Below the pieces are notes generated by a model. The model was given only the letters and a program-made list of their open reading frames with translations, ran no database searches and was not told where the DNA came from. The translations under genes were made by a program, and so were the position numbers. 9,260 nucleotides of DNA from Candidatus Kapaibacterium sp. (GTDB lineage Bacteria > Bacteroidota > Ignavibacteria > Kapaibacteriales > HRBIN21). The stretch is taken from contig JANWXA010000070.1 of NCBI GenBank assembly GCA_025055465.1, forward strand, positions 1 through 9,260, in the 5' to 3' direction. Below, one piece after another: positions 1-6,417 of the stretch. Numbering within the stretch: the stretch's first letter is position 1; every line of letters starts with the position of its first letter.

Positions 1-202
1 CTGGCGGCAACAGGCCAAGGTCTCGGTTAACAAGGGCTGCTGCCTTCTTGACGATGCCCAGAGCCCGAATGAGCTCGCGCGGCATCCGCTCGGTACCGAT
101 GGCAAAGTAGATGAGCGAACGTGCTGTCTGTGCTCCCCAGTACTTGTCGGCTGGGACCTCTATGGGCCCCATCGTGTCCGTCTCTATCCGCACGCCAGCC
201 AT
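1..202 (-). CDS. fumC: Fumarate hydratase class II, N-terminal fragment
   Basis: Class II fumarase reversibly hydrates fumarate to L-malate in the TCA cycle as a cytoplasmic homotetramer. Only the first 67 codons lie in the window; the gene runs off the left edge. The visible protein has the signature N-terminus of the family: [20 protein letters not shown], then ERMP, ELI, a VKKAAA helix and VN..LG. The [10 protein letters not shown] and WGAQT strings favour FumC over its relative aspartate ammonia-lyase, which usually has a LLGEREVP-like stretch there. The catalytic His and the SS-loop serine lie outside the window and cannot be checked. The ATG at 202-200 is the natural start: family similarity begins a few residues in, and an AAGAAAG purine run lies upstream. 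The gene is 78 bases downstream of the Hc1-like gene on the same strand and has its own candidate -7 element, so it may be transcribed separately. Confidence 0.93.
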   Translation of the reverse strand, partial: MAGVRIETDTMGPIEVPADKYWGAQTARSLIYFAIGTERMPRELIRALGIVKKAAALVNRDLGLLPP

Positions 203-239
203 CTGTGGCTTTCTTGAGTTCGTTCTACTACACGGGTAG

Positions 240-247
240 CAAAATTA
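240..247 (-). promoter_or_regulatory. Candidate Bacteroidota-type -7 promoter element of fumC
   Basis: On the minus strand these bases read TAATTTTG, an exact match to the TAnnTTTG -7 consensus of the Bacteroidota primary sigma factor. It sits in the 78-base gap between the Hc1-like gene and fumC, which would give a 5' leader of about 30 bases. No TTTG-like -33 element is seen at the expected distance upstream, so the call rests on the -7 match and the position alone. Confidence 0.4.
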
Positions 248-280
248 GCCCTACAGGCCGTGTCCGTCGCTGTTACTGGC

Positions 281-499
281 TCACTCTTGCTCGGGCTGCT
301 TTGGGCGGCGCTTCGGCCGTGGAGGGAAAGTGCGGCGGAGTTGCTGGATTTCATCCCGAATCACTTTTGCCAAGCGGCGGAGTTCCTGCATCCGCTTGCG
401 CAGTCGGATGCCAGCCCGCCGGTTCTGCTTGAGGTAGAAGCGTTCAAAGTCTGGCCGACAGTCCTGAACAAGCTGCAGTAATCGGGTATAGTACTCCAT
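281..499 (-). CDS. Small histone H1-like (Hc1-type) DNA-binding protein
   Basis: A 72-residue, very basic protein that matches the short Hc1-like histone family widespread in Bacteroidota and first known from chlamydiae, where it condenses the nucleoid. The order of features fits the family: an N-terminal amphipathic helix (YYTRLLQLV), an acidic-aromatic stretch with DFERFYLK, a central basic segment RRAGIRLRKRMQELRRLAK, and IRDEIQQLR. It lacks the long Lys/Ala-rich tail of chlamydial Hc1 and ends instead in a short Arg/Pro/Lys tail (about residues 57-72). The likely role is nonspecific DNA binding in the cytoplasm; that comes from the family, not from direct evidence. The ATG starts 2 bases after the stop of the protease gene and has no evident Shine-Dalgarno sequence, so translation is probably coupled. 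Because it is so basic, its frame produces an open antisense shadow that is not a gene. Confidence 0.8.
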   Translation of the reverse strand: MEYYTRLLQLVQDCRPDFERFYLKQNRRAGIRLRKRMQELRRLAKVIRDEIQQLRRTFPPRPKRRPKQPEQE

Positions 500-501
500 G
501 C

Positions 502-3354
502 TTAGTGGGCAATTACCAGTGGGACGACTATCCCTTCGCGTTCCACTACTATGTAGAGGAAGTAAATGCCGCTGCTCATCACTGCCGGTTCAAGGACAAT
601 GGTGTGGGTGCCGGGCTGATACAGCCCTTGAGCGAGGAGGGCAACTTCACGTCCAAGCGCGTCTACCAGACGAATCCGAAGGTAGCGCCGCTCCGGCAAC
701 TTGACGACAAGACTTGGATGTGTTAGCCCCCGATACCATGGGTTGGGATAGACAGCAGCAGCCAACTGCTTAGGCAGGGGGGACCAGGGGACCGTATCCA
801 CTCCCAGCGATGCCGCGGCTCGGCGCGCAGCAGAAGCGGCCCGACGCAGCTCATCGACCGTCATTCCAGCAACCAGAGCTGTAACAACACTAACAGTATC
901 ATTCGGGCTCAAACGCAGAGGCCCAACCGCGAGCACCATCGAAGCATCAGTCCGATTGGACTGCTTGCGAGCGATGCCGCTACTCATCGCCCTCCATTTT
1001 TCTTCACGCGTAAACCCGTCATAGACACCAAGGTCGCGTGCATCGTTGTCTATAGCGTAAAAATTCGGTGGCTGGTTGCTCACTATGAGAGCTCCTGCCA
1101 TAGGACGCGGCGTGGTACACGTTTCACAGACGACATAGCCAACACCGGAGACATCATCGTAGAGAGCTCGATCGCCCAGGGCCGAAGGACTGATATCCCA
1201 GTCTAAGTACCAGCCTACATGAAGGGACTCAAACACTGTGTCCGTCCGGTTTATTATGTCATGGATGACCAGCACGAAGTCCCGCCATTCCGGCTGGTCG
1301 AACTGATACATACGCTGGCGCACGCCAATGCCGGCATCCCCAGGGCGCCGCTCGTCCTCAAAAATTGTTTCAGCCTCTAAAGCAGCATGTGCCCCGGGCT
1401 GGAAAAGGCGAAGAACCTGGCGTGTCACAAATGACCGGTCCTGATGCTCTTGCATCGCTCCGCGGGCAACATTAGAAAGACGTTCAGCAGAAATTCCAGC
1501 CATCAGCGCCCCCTCGAAGAGAAGGTTAGGGCTGTTACGCCACCGGAAGCCATCTCCCTGCGAGTTCTCGGGGTAGTCATTGAAAGCAATATTGCCACGA
1601 CTGTTGAAAGTGGCCGAGATATTATTTGCTGCCAGGGTGCGGTAAACCGGGCGCAGGACCACCGTAGCCCAGGCGCGCCCGACCAGTTTCCCACCCCACC
1701 GCACGCCGAAACGGAGCTCCATAATGGCGTTGTGGGGTACGTCGGAGGCTATCCGTAGAGCGAAGGTTTGTGGCAGGATTCGATACTCACCCGTTGCCAG
1801 TCCAGTCAGTGTAAGGCGTTGTCGCAAGTATGTCGGTGCGGGGACAAGCGGAGAAAAGACGTCCACGGTGACGCTATCCACAGGATCCAGCACATTGCGA
1901 ACACCGAGCCGGACAAACAAGGTATCCCCAGCGTCGAAGAAGTTGTCCCCATCGGCATCAGTAACGACGATGCTGTCTATTAGGCATGCTACCAGCGCAT
2001 TCGCAACCAGAGCTCGATAGGCGTTGACCCGCCCCCAGCCCATCAGCCCCGCCAGCCAGACCTGGAGGCGGTCTATGTCATCGGTTGTCATCATGACGCG
2101 CGCCATTGCCTGATACGGTGTGTAGTGAGGAAATTTCTGGCGGACCAGTGCGACAACGCCGCAGGCAATCGGTGCCGCCATAGAGGTCCCCTGCATGCGC
2201 GTGTATAGCCCCCCAGGGATTGTAGAAAGGATTTCATCGCCCGGCGCCGACACGTCCACGGTTTCATGATAGCTGGAGTACCACGCCTTGCGGTCAGCGG
2301 AATCCGTCGCCGCTACGGAGAGGACTTCAGGATAGGCTGCTGGATAGAATGGTAGGCGCCGCCCGTCGTTGCCCGCAGCAGCGACCACCACCGAGCCCAT
2401 TGCAACTGCAGTCCGAACGATCTCGTGCTCTGCTTCCGAACGCCCCGGCCCTCCCCAACTGCAATTGACAACCGCTGCTCCCATGGAAGCCGCGTACAGG
2501 ATGCCCTGGTAACTGTTTACTACCGAATACGCCCCCGCACCATCGGGGCCGACTTTAACTGCCAACAGTCGTACTCGAGGCACAAGCCCTGCAATTCCGC
2601 GGGCATTGTTGACCACCGCCCCAACAATACCGGCTACATGGGTACCGTGGGCGTTGCCAGGACTGGGGTCATTATCTTGGCGATCACCAGCGCCGGCAGC
2701 AAAATCCCAACCTCTCCAATCGTCAACGAAGCCATTGCCATCATCATCTATCCCGTTGGAACGTTTGTCTTGCCCGTGGGCGTCGGTTCCTATCTCGCCG
2801 GCATTCCAAAACAGGTTCTCGGCCAAATCCGGATGCTCGAGGTCTACGCCAGTATCAACAATGCCGATGAGGATCGGCTCAACATCCGACGGCACAACAT
2901 CCCATGCTTCAAAGGCGCGAATAAGCCCCAAGGCATACTGTTCGACCACCAACGGGTCGTTGGGTGTCCCGCAGAGAAAACGCTCTGGAAGTGGTTCGGC
3001 ATACTCCACGTCGGGATGGAGGCGTATCTTTCGGAGGAAAATCGCTGTGTCTACGGCGCTGGGGAATTCTATCACGACAATGCGCTCCAGTTCCGCCAGA
3101 TGTCGGTGTAAGCGTATCGTTCCTTGTCCGTGCGTCCGCCTCTGGAGCGCCCGCAGCAGTCCGCTGGGCACGTATGGACGCGCAATGTGCACCCCCCCCA
3201 GGGAACCAAACACCCTCACTGAGCCCGCGCGTCCTGCTTGTTTCCATTCAGCAAAAGCTGGCGACAATGCGCGGAGCTTGACAACCACTGGTACCGCCTG
3301 GAGCGCCGCCACAGCGACCACTGTGTAGGCAAAACTCAAACCTAACCACCACAT
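502..3354 (-). CDS. Secreted subtilisin-like (S8) serine protease with T9SS C-terminal sorting domain
   Basis: A 950-residue exported protease. Residues 1-25 form a hydrophobic signal sequence; about 26-155 look like the prodomain. The S8 domain spans about 160-450, with the full catalytic set: Asp167 in GIVDTGVD, His236 in HGTHVAG, oxyanion Asn329 in AAAGNDG and Ser391 in GTSMAAP. Acidic loops at 203-212 (DDDGNGFVDD) and 466-477 (DADGDNFFDAGD) look calcium-binding. Residues 570-850 form a module I cannot name, containing WYLDWDIS and a CETC pair at 743-746. About 866-950 is a T9SS type A-like sorting domain: YPNP, VDALGREV, then MSSGIYF, ending VPLVIAH. It should cross the inner membrane by Sec and the outer membrane by T9SS; substrates are unknown. 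The frame stays open 47 codons further upstream, but that part overlaps the preceding gene and has no signal sequence, so the ATG at 3354 before MWWLGLSF is preferred. It begins 22 bases after the FlgD-like gene. Confidence 0.93.
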   Translation of the reverse strand: MWWLGLSFAYTVVAVAALQAVPVVVKLRALSPAFAEWKQAGRAGSVRVFGSLGGVHIARPYVPSGLLRALQRRTHGQGTIRLHRHLAELERIVVIEFPSAVDTAIFLRKIRLHPDVEYAEPLPERFLCGTPNDPLVVEQYALGLIRAFEAWDVVPSDVEPILIGIVDTGVDLEHPDLAENLFWNAGEIGTDAHGQDKRSNGIDDDGNGFVDDWRGWDFAAGAGDRQDNDPSPGNAHGTHVAGIVGAVVNNARGIAGLVPRVRLLAVKVGPDGAGAYSVVNSYQGILYAASMGAAVVNCSWGGPGRSEAEHEIVRTAVAMGSVVVAAAGNDGRRLPFYPAAYPEVLSVAATDSADRKAWYSSYHETVDVSAPGDEILSTIPGGLYTRMQGTSMAAPIACGVVALVRQKFPHYTPYQAMARVMMTTDDIDRLQVWLAGLMGWGRVNAYRALVANALVACLIDSIVVTDADGDNFFDAGDTLFVRLGVRNVLDPVDSVTVDVFSPLVPAPTYLRQRLTLTGLATGEYRILPQTFALRIASDVPHNAIMELRFGVRWGGKLVGRAWATVVLRPVYRTLAANNISATFNSRGNIAFNDYPENSQGDGFRWRNSPNLLFEGALMAGISAERLSNVARGAMQEHQDRSFVTRQVLRLFQPGAHAALEAETIFEDERRPGDAGIGVRQRMYQFDQPEWRDFVLVIHDIINRTDTVFESLHVGWYLDWDISPSALGDRALYDDVSGVGYVVCETCTTPRPMAGALIVSNQPPNFYAIDNDARDLGVYDGFTREEKWRAMSSGIARKQSNRTDASMVLAVGPLRLSPNDTVSVVTALVAGMTVDELRRAASAARRAAASLGVDTVPWSPLPKQLAAAVYPNPWYRGLTHPSLVVKLPERRYLRIRLVDALGREVALLAQGLYQPGTHTIVLEPAVMSSGIYFLYIVVEREGIVVPLVIAH

Positions 3355-3376
3355 AGTAATGCTCTCGCTCTGACTG

Positions 3377-4144
3377 CTACCGAACATCGGAGGCACTGAG
3401 GCGAATACGTTTATAGAGGCGGTGTCCATTCCCGATACGGACCTCGGCAACGTAGTCACCCGGCGGGAGGGCCCGACCGTGCTCGTCCCGCCCATTCCAC
3501 GTCAAACTATACCGCCCCGGCGGCTGGAGACCATCAAAGAGCATCGCTACCAAAATCGCCTGCGCCGAGTAAACCACTACCTGCACATGAGTTACTGTGG
3601 ATATCTCATATCGTACCGTCGGGGAGAGATCTTCGGCAAGACCTAAGAGCTGGGCAACTGTCCCCCACGGGATGGCGATGCCGCTACCGGGGGTTCGCCG
3701 TCCCGTCGGATTAGGTAAGGCCTGAGCCTGCTGCAGGGCATAGGCATACTGTACAAGTTCCTCCCCCGTCGGGGCAAGATAGCTTGGCTCCACACGGAGG
3801 TTTCGCAATGCGCTCTGTAGCGGCGGTGCAACAGCACGCTGCAGAGCCTCCCACCATGCTGACCACGATTGGCGCAACTCCGCCTGAAATCGTGCTAACG
3901 GCGGCACAGGATTTCGTCGAGCATGTACGTACGCACTGTCCTGCTCCGGGGTAAAAACGACCGACTCTTCCGTCGGTAGCGGAACGGGCCGGAGAGTGTC
4001 AGCTCGTTCCGGCTCCTGTTGAAGAGCTTGCTGCGGCGGGAACGGCTGCTGGAGAGGCGCCGGCACCTGAGCTCGAAGTTGCAGCGCAGTGAAAAGCAGT
4101 GACCCCACAACAGAATAGCGGATACCCAGATATGCATGCCTCAT
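3377..4144 (-). CDS. Secreted protein with C-terminal FlgD-type Ig-like domain
   Basis: A 255-residue protein of unknown function. Residues 1-25 form a signal sequence (MRHAYLGIRY, a hydrophobic core, then LRAQ). Residues 26-60 are rich in Pro and Gln and probably disordered. The middle (60-170) has no recognisable domain and is rich in Gln and Trp, with SWSAWWEALQ. Residues 178-250 resemble the FlgD Ig-like fold: LFDGLQPPGRYSLTWNGRDE, then G..LPPGDYVAEV. In flagellar hook-cap protein this domain caps the hook, but nothing else here is flagellar. In FCB bacteria such domains often end exported proteins, and some resemble T9SS sorting domains, so this may be a secreted or outer-membrane partner of the neighbouring protease; that is inference. 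The ATG at 4144, 5 bases after the surA stop, starts the signal sequence directly. A GTG at 4168 would add eight residues and overlap surA, and is less likely. Confidence 0.72.
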   Translation of the reverse strand: MRHAYLGIRYSVVGSLLFTALQLRAQVPAPLQQPFPPQQALQQEPERADTLRPVPLPTEESVVFTPEQDSAYVHARRNPVPPLARFQAELRQSWSAWWEALQRAVAPPLQSALRNLRVEPSYLAPTGEELVQYAYALQQAQALPNPTGRRTPGSGIAIPWGTVAQLLGLAEDLSPTVRYEISTVTHVQVVVYSAQAILVAMLFDGLQPPGRYSLTWNGRDEHGRALPPGDYVAEVRIGNGHRLYKRIRLSASDVR

Positions 4145-4149
4145 GACTT

Positions 4150-5427
4150 TTACGGCCGAACCTCCCACGGAAAGCGGTGTCGCAATTCGGCAATCCAGCG
4201 CCGGTACTCCTGTTCACGCTTCCATTGCTGGCAGAAGCGCTCAACATAAGGATAATCTTCTGGCAACTGTGCCCGGTGCTGAGGTACAAGTCGCCTACGG
4301 TACAGTAACTGCAACCCCGGCCGGTTGGGGTCTGCTACGTATGGGAGTGGCTCAGAAACCCCGCCGTCGGGAAGCTGCTCCACCGCCATACGTACTTCTC
4401 CCGAGAGTCCTTCCAGGGAGATCAAGCCCAGAGCACCTCCAAACCCACGCGTATCCAACTCTTCGGAATAAAGTCGCGCGAGAGAATCAAAGGCGGCACC
4501 GCGAAGCACTAGATCCCGCAACTGCAGGAGTTCCGAACGCACCCGTTCCACATCTCCCCGTAGACGAAACAGAATGTGGCGGGTCCGTACAGCCTCTTGC
4601 CGGCGGTCCAGGAGCTGAATCAGATAGTAGCCCATCGGGGTCTCCACTGGTGGTGAGATTTCTCCAACCTGGAGCGAAAACGCCGCCCGCTCATACTCCG
4701 GAAGGAGCTTGCCGCGTTCTACCCAGCCAATATCACCTCCGGTTGGCAAAGAGCCACGGTCGTCACTATACCGGCGTACAAATTCGGCGAAATCACCGCC
4801 GCGGAGTAAGCTGTCCCGTACACGCTGGGCCAACTGCTGCACCTGCTGCTGTGCGGCTGAGTCTGGCTGCACAAAACGCACCAGATGCGCCAATTCTGCC
4901 TGCGCTGGCACTAACGGCAGGGAGTCCCGGTACTGGCGGAAAAACTCCTCCACCTCCCTCGCGCTGCACCGCACCGAGCCTAAGCGTTGCTGTTGCAACT
5001 TCTCTACCAGCAAGCGCTTGCGCACTTCTTCCCGATACTCGCGCCGAATTTGGTCCAGCGACATGCCGTACACCTCCGCCACCCTCCGCTCCGAACCCAT
5101 CTGCTGAAGCAGAAGCTGAAGCTGAAACTCCAGACGCTGGGTGACTTCGTCATCGCTAACTACGACACTGTCTTCCTGCGCCTTGAGCAGCATAAGCCTC
5201 TCGTCAATCAGCGTTTCCAAAGCCCGTCGGCGCAGAAGGCTATCAGCAAGCTCTATGCCCGGCGGAAGCTGCTGCCGAAAAAGCTGGACTTGAGCCTCCA
5301 CATCGGAAGCGAAAACCACTTCCCCACCAACCAGCGCTACGACACGATCGAGCAATTGTCCCTCCCGAATCTGTCCCCAAAGAACGGTAGGGAACAGAAC
5401 AACACTCCAGAGCCACCGACGCCACAT
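4150..5427 (-). CDS. surA: SurA/PpiC-type periplasmic peptidyl-prolyl cis-trans isomerase
   Basis: A 425-residue periplasmic chaperone and prolyl isomerase of the SurA class, which escorts outer-membrane and exported proteins through the periplasm. Residues 1-18 are a short signal sequence (MWRRWLWSVVLFPTVLWG). The SurA N-terminal helical domain follows (20-165), starting LLDRVVALVGGEVVFASDVE and including ETLIDERLML. A first parvulin domain (about 175-276) keeps the typical GGDFAEFVRRYSDD, GGDIGWVERG.L.PE and TPMGYYLIQLLDR. A second, diverged one (278-380) has RTRHILFRL and GGALGLIS. The C-terminus is a short helix, as in SurA. The frame is open 30 codons further upstream, but the ATG at 5427 starts a proper signal sequence and overlaps the previous stop codon by one base (TGATG), a sign of translational coupling. 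The symbol is by family; a PrsA/PpiC paralogue is possible. Confidence 0.88.
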   Translation of the reverse strand: MWRRWLWSVVLFPTVLWGQIREGQLLDRVVALVGGEVVFASDVEAQVQLFRQQLPPGIELADSLLRRRALETLIDERLMLLKAQEDSVVVSDDEVTQRLEFQLQLLLQQMGSERRVAEVYGMSLDQIRREYREEVRKRLLVEKLQQQRLGSVRCSAREVEEFFRQYRDSLPLVPAQAELAHLVRFVQPDSAAQQQVQQLAQRVRDSLLRGGDFAEFVRRYSDDRGSLPTGGDIGWVERGKLLPEYERAAFSLQVGEISPPVETPMGYYLIQLLDRRQEAVRTRHILFRLRGDVERVRSELLQLRDLVLRGAAFDSLARLYSEELDTRGFGGALGLISLEGLSGEVRMAVEQLPDGGVSEPLPYVADPNRPGLQLLYRRRLVPQHRAQLPEDYPYVERFCQQWKREQEYRRWIAELRHRFPWEVRP

Positions 5428-5744
5428 CACCCGTTCCGGCCTAACTGTTGTCCTGGCATGGAGACGTCCAGAAGCAGGGCTCCATGTGCGGATTGTTCCC
5501 ACACTTCGCTCAACCACGCCCGCACCGCTGGGCGCATCGGAACCCCTTCCAACGGAACATGGCGCAATGCTTCCGCCAAGACATACCCCATTTGCTCCGG
5601 CGGCAGAGAGCGATTGAGCAAAATAAGGCGTTGCTGGCGCACAATGCAGTATCCACCGCGGAAACGCCCTTGCTCCCGCCGAATCCGGATTCCACAGTGC
5701 TGTGCTACCTTCAGTAGTTCCTCCACCAACCGCTCAGGATTCAT
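5427..5744 (-). CDS. Small conserved-looking protein of unknown function upstream of surA
   Basis: I do not recognise this 105-residue protein. It has no signal sequence or membrane segment and should be cytoplasmic. Visible pattern: an N-terminal helix PERLVEELLKVAQHCG (3-18); a probable beta region with IRIRREQGRFRGGYCIV and QRLILLNRSLPPE (19-50); a helix around YVLAEALRHV (54-63); then a Pro-containing VPMRPAVRAWL (68-78) and a less ordered tail. There is no HExxH or other obvious catalytic motif. The ATG at 5744 is chosen because GGAGAG lies about 8 bases upstream, one of the clearest ribosome sites in the window, and because the extra open frame above it overlaps the preceding gene. Its start overlaps the previous gene by 11 bases and its stop overlaps the surA start, so it is tightly bound into the operon. 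The compact, well-patterned sequence argues for a real gene. Confidence 0.75.
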   Translation of the reverse strand: MNPERLVEELLKVAQHCGIRIRREQGRFRGGYCIVRQQRLILLNRSLPPEQMGYVLAEALRHVPLEGVPMRPAVRAWLSEVWEQSAHGALLLDVSMPGQQLGRNG

Positions 5745-6291
5745 GTTGGTCTCTCTCCAACGGACGCCAGATAAACAGCAGCACGATAGTCCACTCTGCA
5801 AGGGCAGCCAGAGTCGCCACTGCCCCACCCATGTGAACTCGCTCCAGAATCAGGCGCTCAACGAGCTCTACCGTTGGTGTTGCCACACTAAACGACCGTA
5901 CCAAAGGAATATCAAAGCGCAGAAGTATCCAGAGTTCCACCAATAGCGCCAACACAGCTAACACCGCTGCCATAAGTACCCAGCCCTGTCGTCGGACTTG
6001 CCGCCACCTCCTGACAACACTACCCCCAACTCCTACGAAGAACAACATTCCCCCCACCCACACATACGGGCTTCCACTGGCAACAATTCGATAACTCTGG
6101 AGGCGCTCTACCGGTGTCAGACTTGGTTCTATCTCCACCGTAAAGGGGCGAAAGACTGAGAACAGCGCCACTGCCCGCATTGCTCCACCTCCTAACAGTG
6201 CCATGCCACCAGTGAGCAGGCAGGTCAACCACAGGCGATTCCACCACATCGGTTCTTTGCCGGCTGGAGGCCTCAAAGACAGACTCCCCAT
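5734..6291 (-). CDS. Predicted inner-membrane protein with four helices, unknown function
   Basis: A 185-residue protein, first gene of the minus-strand operon. I cannot assign a family. Hydrophobic segments lie at about 20-48 (WLTCLLTGGMALLGGG onward), 76-92 (YVWVGGMLFFVGVGG), 104-125 (WVLMAAVLAVLALLVEL) and 155-175 (GAVATLAALAEWTIVLLF). A loop of about 28 residues follows helix 1 and holds EPSLTPVERLQ. A basic RRWRQVRRQ patch follows helix 2 and should face the cytoplasm by the positive-inside rule. That places both ends in the cytoplasm and the 49-75 and 126-153 loops in the periplasm. The ATG at 6291 is preferred because GAGG lies 8 bases upstream and a TAnnTTTG promoter element about 35 bases upstream. 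An internal ATG at 6249 (MWWNRLWLT) would remove only a soluble N-terminus. The frame is open above 6291, but that part crosses the promoter and is unlikely to be translated. Confidence 0.72.
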   Translation of the reverse strand: MGSLSLRPPAGKEPMWWNRLWLTCLLTGGMALLGGGAMRAVALFSVFRPFTVEIEPSLTPVERLQSYRIVASGSPYVWVGGMLFFVGVGGSVVRRWRQVRRQGWVLMAAVLAVLALLVELWILLRFDIPLVRSFSVATPTVELVERLILERVHMGGAVATLAALAEWTIVLLFIWRPLERDQHES

Positions 6292-6417
6292 GGACTTTCC
6301 CTCACCATTACGTCCGCAAGCCACAAACTTAGCGTCTGCCTGACGTTTTCCGCACCTCGCATCAACTCCCCTATCTCGTACGTCATCACGCCTGCTGTTG
6401 AACGAATATGCGCCACA
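6292..6417. promoter_or_regulatory. Divergent intergenic region between the envelope operon and the epimerase gene
   Basis: This 126-base region is the only divergent spacer in the window and must hold the promoters of both transcription units. The minus-strand one is visible (6324-6331). For the plus strand I find no TAnnTTTG or convincing -35/-10 pair and no Shine-Dalgarno before the epimerase ATG. TACGTC or GACGT pentamers occur near 6309, 6342 and 6379, but they are too short to call operators. Confidence 0.5.
6324..6331 (-). promoter_or_regulatory. Candidate Bacteroidota-type -7 promoter element of the six-gene operon
   Basis: On the minus strand these bases read TAAGTTTG, matching the TAnnTTTG consensus. 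With a start about 7 bases downstream, the leader would be about 25 bases and would carry the GAGG ribosome site before the ATG at 6291. A TTG occurs further upstream, but about 31 bases away rather than the usual 19 or so, so no -33 element is claimed. Confidence 0.45.

Noticed and set aside
331..383. GCGGCGGAGTT occurring twice about 40 bases apart
   Set aside because: Both copies encode Leu-Arg-Arg in the basic Hc1-like protein; this is a coding repeat, not a DNA element.
2425..3328. Two overlapping plus-strand frames of 228 and 240 codons inside the protease gene
   Set aside because: They are antisense to the S8 domain, whose catalytic motifs are intact on the other strand, and they match nothing recognisable.
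3355..3495. Longer protease start, adding 47 residues
   Set aside because: The extension runs over the end of the FlgD-like gene, lacks signal-sequence character and would bury the real signal sequence at MWWLGLSF.
4143..5144. 333-codon plus-strand open frame over the surA gene
   Set aside because: It is fully antisense to a protein with clear SurA/parvulin motifs, is low-complexity (Pro, Ala, Ser, Thr) and resembles no family. It is a shadow of the GC-rich codon pattern.
4987..5946. 319-codon plus-strand open frame across the surA start and the two genes before it
   Set aside because: It lies antisense to three well-supported overlapping genes, with no recognisable domain and no ribosome site.
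6309..6385. Three ACGTC/GACGT half-sites and a CGTC-N5-GACG inverted repeat (6333-6345) beside the operon promoter
   Set aside because: The arms are only four bases, the half-sites have irregular spacing, and such matches are expected by chance in GC-rich DNA.
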